From the NCBI GenBank assembly GCA_029777935.1, contig JAKORH010000155.1, forward strand, positions 1 through 8,741: a DNA stretch of 8,741 nt, written 5' to 3'. Of this stretch, positions 5,970 to 8,741 are shown piece by piece. Made by a program: the position numbers and the translations under genes. The notes under the pieces were generated by a model. That model saw nothing but the letters and a program-made list of their open reading frames with translations. It was not told the DNA's origin and ran no database searches. Origin of the DNA: Pseudomonadota bacterium (GTDB taxonomy: Bacteria > Pseudomonadota > Gammaproteobacteria > Burkholderiales > Burkholderiaceae). Every line of letters begins with the position of its first letter. The stretch's first letter is position 1.

Positions 5970-6878
5970 ATGGACCGCATTCCCGTCTTCTACTCCGAAC
6001 GCATCATCGCTCCCGACCAAGGCGCCTCGCCCAGTGCGCACAAGCCGGCACACGTCGTGGCCGACTGGCAGGCGCGCGGATTTCCAATCGAAGTCATCGC
6101 TCCCATTCCGGTCACGCGAGAACAGATCGCGCTGGCACACGAAGCGAGCTTCGTCGACGACGTGCTCGGCTGCCACACCGCGAACGGCTTCGGAAACCAT
6201 TCGAAGGCGGTGGCCGATTCGCTGCCGTATACGAGCGGCGCGATGCTGGCCGCAGCGCGCATGGCACTGGCCAACGGCCGCGTGGCGGTGGCTCCCGTCT
6301 CGGGTTTCCATCACGCGACCTTCGATGCGGCGGGCGGCTTCTGCACCTTCAACGGCCTGATGGTCGCCGCCTGCGTACTGCACGCCGAGCGGCTCGTCGA
6401 GCGCGTTGGCATCCTCGACTTCGACCTGCACTACGGCAACGGCACCGACGACATCGTCCGCCGCCGGCGCATCGACTGGATCGAGCACTGCACGGCAGGC
6501 GCAGGGTGGCGACAGCGTTCGCAGGCTGCGGAGTTCCTGGACGCGATCCCCGGGATCGTCGCGCAGATGAGCGGTTGCGAGGTGATCCTGTACCAGGCCG
6601 GCGCCGACCCGCACGTGGACGATCCCTATGGCGGGTGGCTCACGACCGGGGAACTGCGTGAACGCGACCGGCACGTATTCGCGGCGGCGCAGGAGTGGGG
6701 CGTGCCCGAGGCGTGGAATCTTGCCGGCGGCTACCGGCGCACGGACAATGGCGGAATCGAGCCGGTGCTGGCGATCCACCGCAACACGATGGCGGAGTGC
6801 GTGGCGCGATACACGACGGCAGGTGCGCGATCCTCGGTGCAGCAGGCGAGCGCCGGGTCGGTTCGGGAGCGCCCATGA
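5970..6878 (+). CDS. Histone-deacetylase-superfamily enzyme (acetyl-lysine/acetylpolyamine amidohydrolase-like), 302 aa
   Basis: The protein has the ordered motifs of the zinc deacetylase superfamily. These are the active-site His pair in GFHHATFDAAGGFCTFNG (residues 112-129; His114, His115), the metal motif DFDLHYGNGT (150-159; Asp152 and His154), the third metal ligand in AGADPHVDDPYGG (210-222; Asp213), and LAGGY (251-255) with the transition-state Tyr255. The catalytic set is therefore complete. Family enzymes remove acetyl groups from lysines, polyamines or small metabolites; the substrate here cannot be told. The spacing between His154 and Asp213 is shorter than in classical members, and WIEHCTAGAGW stands where they have a longer loop, so the pocket rim is reduced. 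ATG 5970 follows AAAGGAAAG (5957-5965), with AGGA seven bases upstream; the frame opens at a TTG 18 bases earlier but without a ribosome site. It lies 43 bases after the 141-aa gene, and its TGA overlaps the next ATG (ATGA). A cytoplasmic location is likely. Confidence 0.85.
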   Translation: MDRIPVFYSERIIAPDQGASPSAHKPAHVVADWQARGFPIEVIAPIPVTREQIALAHEASFVDDVLGCHTANGFGNHSKAVADSLPYTSGAMLAAARMALANGRVAVAPVSGFHHATFDAAGGFCTFNGLMVAACVLHAERLVERVGILDFDLHYGNGTDDIVRRRRIDWIEHCTAGAGWRQRSQAAEFLDAIPGIVAQMSGCEVILYQAGADPHVDDPYGGWLTTGELRERDRHVFAAAQEWGVPEAWNLAGGYRRTDNGGIEPVLAIHRNTMAECVARYTTAGARSSVQQASAGSVRERP

Positions 6879-7795
6879 CCGGCTTCCTCTTCAATCACGG
6901 CGACGGGCGCATCCGTGTCCGCTTCGTGCAGCACCGGCATGGCTGGATGAAGCTGCTCCTTCGCGTCCGCGAAGGCGTCCACACCACGACGGAAGTCGAC
7001 GATGGCTTCGAACCCGTCGATGCGCTCGTGACCGGCGGCGGGCTGCATGGGCTCCGGCTCAGGATCTCGGCGGTGTTCTGCCCGTTTCGGCAGATGATCG
7101 CCTGGCTCGAGGCGATATGCCTCGGCCTGAACCATTGCAGTTGGGAATGGGAAGGCGAAGGTCCCGATTACAGCCTCGAGTGGAACGGCAATCAGCTCGT
7201 GATCCGCGAATTGTCGGCCAGATCGGAGGAGGTGCGCGTGCGACTGCCGCGCAGACAGATCGTGGCGGCCTTCTATCGGGCGTTCCGGCGTCTGGTCGAG
7301 TCGCCGAGGTATCGCCCGGCCGACTACGAGAGCCGCCGCGTCGGCGAGATCGTTGTCGAATCCGAAGGTCACGGACTGACCGAAAAGGAATTGAGCGGAC
7401 GCCTGCTGCTGCTCGATTCCGTGCAGGTGGAGAGCCAGCTCCAGAGGTGGCGTTCCGTCGCGTTCGTGGGCTGCAAGGACGGCACTGAAATCCACCCGAA
7501 TGCGTACCGCGATCCGGAGGCACGGACCACAGACGAGTGGCTTGTTCCCTACGTCACGAGCGACTGGGACCGGTGGGACATCGCGCGGCGGCGCGCACGT
7601 CTGACAGAAGTCTTTGACTGGATCGACATGGGGCACGGCGGCGACGCGCTGCGCAGCCTGCGGTCGGAGATCGTTGAGCGAACTCTCGCGGCGGCTGTCG
7701 ATGAGCAGCACTCAGGAAAGATACTGTTCGCTTCTTCTAAGCCGACGACTGGAGGCTCGGCGCCGGACGGCCGTGCTCAAGCAAGTGACCACTGA
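6875..7795 (+). CDS. Hypothetical protein, 306 aa, coupled to the deacetylase
   Basis: I do not recognise this protein. It begins in an ATGA overlap with the deacetylase stop, with GGGAG (6865-6869) five bases upstream, so the two are probably translated together. The N-terminal half looks beta-rich: residues 10-33 (GRIRVRFVQHRHGWMKLLLR) and 55-68, then EWEGEGPDYSLEWNGNQLVI (91-110). A helix follows (127-141, RQIVAAFYRAFRRLVES). The middle is charged, with ELSGRLLLLDSVQVESQL (172-189). The C-terminus after about residue 280 is low-complexity (SSKPTTGGSAPDG). There is no membrane segment or signal peptide. Another frame is open across 7614-7847 and ends in an ATGA at 7844-7847, so a frameshifted original C-terminus is conceivable. 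The tight coupling suggests a role with the deacetylase, such as substrate presentation; that is inference. Confidence 0.75.
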   Translation: MTGFLFNHGDGRIRVRFVQHRHGWMKLLLRVREGVHTTTEVDDGFEPVDALVTGGGLHGLRLRISAVFCPFRQMIAWLEAICLGLNHCSWEWEGEGPDYSLEWNGNQLVIRELSARSEEVRVRLPRRQIVAAFYRAFRRLVESPRYRPADYESRRVGEIVVESEGHGLTEKELSGRLLLLDSVQVESQLQRWRSVAFVGCKDGTEIHPNAYRDPEARTTDEWLVPYVTSDWDRWDIARRRARLTEVFDWIDMGHGGDALRSLRSEIVERTLAAAVDEQHSGKILFASSKPTTGGSAPDGRAQASDH

Positions 7796-7864
7796 GGCAA
7801 GCGCGAGGTTAAGTCGCCGAGTCCGCGACTCGCTGGAGTTTCGATGACCATCGAACGAGGCACT

Positions 7865-8071
7865 ATGCAACCCAATCCGATCTTCTACTCCGTACGCGTC
7901 GACGCGACGGTTCGAGGCGCCGCACCCAACGGGCGCAAGACGGCGCGGGCCGTCGATTTCCCTCATATGCTTCATGCCGAGAATTTCAGCGCCGTCGCTC
8001 CGCAAGGGTGCACGGAGCGGCGACGGGCCTCACCATTGACACGCCAGCTAAGTTCAGGAGCCATGTCATGA
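7865..8071 (+). CDS. 68-aa ORF resembling only the N-terminus of the deacetylase at 5970
   Basis: The first 33 residues align without gaps to the start of the 302-aa deacetylase: MQPNPIFYSVRVDA against MDRIPVFYSERIIA, with about 13 identities, including P-x-FYS-x-R and a later GA-x-P and K-x-A. Both genes share the 12-base string TCTTCTACTCCG at the equivalent place. After residue about 33 the similarity ends, the tail is Arg/Ser-rich, and no catalytic motif is present. ATG 7865 has GAGG (7857-7860) four bases upstream; ATG 7844, in the same frame with GGAG (7835-7838), is an alternative. Its TGA overlaps the next ATG (ATGA at 8068-8071), as in a live operon. It may be the remnant of a second deacetylase gene that lost its core, or a real small protein built on the same N-terminal segment. 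Confidence 0.5.
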   Translation: MQPNPIFYSVRVDATVRGAAPNGRKTARAVDFPHMLHAENFSAVAPQGCTERRRASPLTRQLSSGAMS

Positions 8072-8511
8072 CAGTTGATTCGACCGTTCGCCCGAAGCCC
8101 GCGCCAGCGGCGACGTTCGCCGGTTGGTCAACGCCGGCGAATGTCGGCTGCCCGCGTACGCGATCCAGATCGGCGCGCTTCGTGGCTAAGGTCGACCTCT
8201 TTTCCGAGTCACCGAACAACGAGCGCTCGGATGTCTATTGGCTGTCAACAAACCGCGCGCGCAGCCGCTGGTTCCTTTGGACCAGCTACTACGATGACGA
8301 GATGGACCAGCAGGGGGTGCACCAAGTCTATGCATACATGCCTCGGCGCGGCCTTGACGCCCGGCAAGCGGCGATGGCACTTCTGCAGTGCGGCTGGCGC
8401 GCCGAGCGCGACCGTCGCGCCCTGACCGCGCGGCCGGAAGGCGTCGTCCAGGTGGGATTGCTGAAGGCCGCCGATATCGACGCCGTAGCCCGAACCGTCT
8501 GGCCGGACTGA
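8068..8511 (+). CDS. Hypothetical protein, 147 aa, last gene of the operon
   Basis: I do not recognise this protein. ATG 8068 overlaps the preceding TGA as ATGA and follows AGGAG (8056-8060) by seven bases, a good start. The first ~35 residues are Pro/Ala/Arg-rich and likely flexible. Residues 55-91 hold a Trp/Tyr-rich core (SDVYWLSTNRARSRWFLWTS, then YYDDEMDQQ and QVYAYMPRR). Next comes a helix, DARQAAMALLQCGWRAERDRR (97-117), and then a short basic and hydrophobic end. There is no signal peptide or membrane helix. The gene ends 50 bases before the degenerate CRISPR repeat, with no clear terminator between, so the operon transcript could run into the array from the opposite direction. Confidence 0.7.
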   Translation: MTVDSTVRPKPAPAATFAGWSTPANVGCPRTRSRSARFVAKVDLFSESPNNERSDVYWLSTNRARSRWFLWTSYYDDEMDQQGVHQVYAYMPRRGLDARQAAMALLQCGWRAERDRRALTARPEGVVQVGLLKAADIDAVARTVWPD

Positions 8512-8561
8512 ACCAAAGAAGACACGAAATGACCGAGTGTTAAGCCAACTCCACATCTCAT

Positions 8562-8597
8562 GCTTCCATGAGGCGGCGGCTATCTACCGCCGGAAAC
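8562..8597 (-). repeat. Degenerate terminal CRISPR repeat with compensatory stem change
   Basis: It matches the canonical repeat at 29 of 36 positions; the differences are at repeat positions 6, 14, 21, 23, 24, 30 and 32. Positions 14 and 30 pair with each other in the hairpin: C-G in the canonical repeat has become G-C here. All six stem pairs (13-18 with 26-31) are therefore kept although the sequence drifted. Confidence 0.85.
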
Positions 8598-8741
8598 CGG
8601 TTGGCCGGCGGGTCGGGGTCGTCTCTGATCAGCGGCTTCAATGAGGCCGCGGCTCTTCACCGCGGAAAACTGCGCCCTGCGTCCCCTGCAGGCTTATCGC
8701 CAGCGAGCTTCAATGAGGCCGCGGCTCTTCACCGCGGAAAA
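8562..8741 (-). CRISPR. CRISPR array, leader-distal end, cut by the window edge
   Basis: Three 36-base repeat units are seen: 8562-8597 (degenerate), 8635-8670 (canonical) and 8707-8741 (the first 35 bases, identical to the second). They are separated by unique spacers of 37 bases (8598-8634) and 36 bases (8671-8706). The canonical repeat begins GCTTCAATGAGG and ends CCGCGGAAAAC; its CCGCGG arms form a hairpin with a seven-base loop. Read on the minus strand it starts GTTTTC and ends ATTGAAGC, the usual orientation of such repeats. The transcript would therefore run leftward, with the leader beyond the right edge. The degenerate left copy then fits the usual decayed last repeat. No cas gene is in the window, so I cannot assign a CRISPR type. 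Confidence 0.93.

Noticed and set aside
5499..6779. 426-aa open frame on the minus strand opposite the 141-aa and deacetylase genes
   Set aside because: The + strand deacetylase motifs are unmistakable and the minus translation has no recognisable domain; long antisense frames are expected at this GC content.

Overview
The window is GC-rich, Gram-negative-looking DNA with Shine-Dalgarno-type starts. It fits a proteobacterium, perhaps a betaproteobacterium, but nothing here fixes the taxon. Almost all supported genes lie on the + strand.

Left part (1-2824). The window opens inside the tail of what looks like a glycoside hydrolase family 3 C-terminal domain. Its frame runs without a stop into a sulfide:quinone-oxidoreductase-like flavoprotein that carries a C-terminal CBS-domain pair (117-1820). 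A small unrecognised gene (1865-2209) follows, then a DUF433 antitoxin (2212-2463). The expected DUF5615/PIN-like toxin partner survives only as two out-of-frame fragments (2477-2798). That wreck runs into one isolated, nearly intact CRISPR repeat (2789-2824).

Middle (2825-3447). About 620 bases hold no convincing gene but several perfect inverted repeats and a possible promoter. This looks like the control region of the operon that follows.

Right part (3448-8511). Six + strand reading frames are tightly packed, several overlapping by 4 or 11 bases. They are a 687-aa protein with a PcfJ-like signature, a 141-aa basic protein, a 302-aa histone-deacetylase-superfamily enzyme with its metal ligands intact, a 306-aa protein of unknown function, a 68-aa product matching only the N-terminus of the deacetylase, and a 147-aa unknown. 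Apart from the deacetylase and the PcfJ-like protein I recognise none of these families. The set resembles cargo of a mobile or accessory element, and is the best candidate here for an undescribed system.

Right edge (8562-8741). The window ends in a CRISPR array with 36-base repeats and 36-37-base spacers. The first repeat is degenerate but keeps its hairpin through a compensatory base-pair change. Judged by the repeat ends, the array is transcribed leftward and this is its leader-distal end, so it converges on the operon. The operon is therefore bracketed by CRISPR repeats of one family (2789 and 8562 onward). No cas gene is present in the window.
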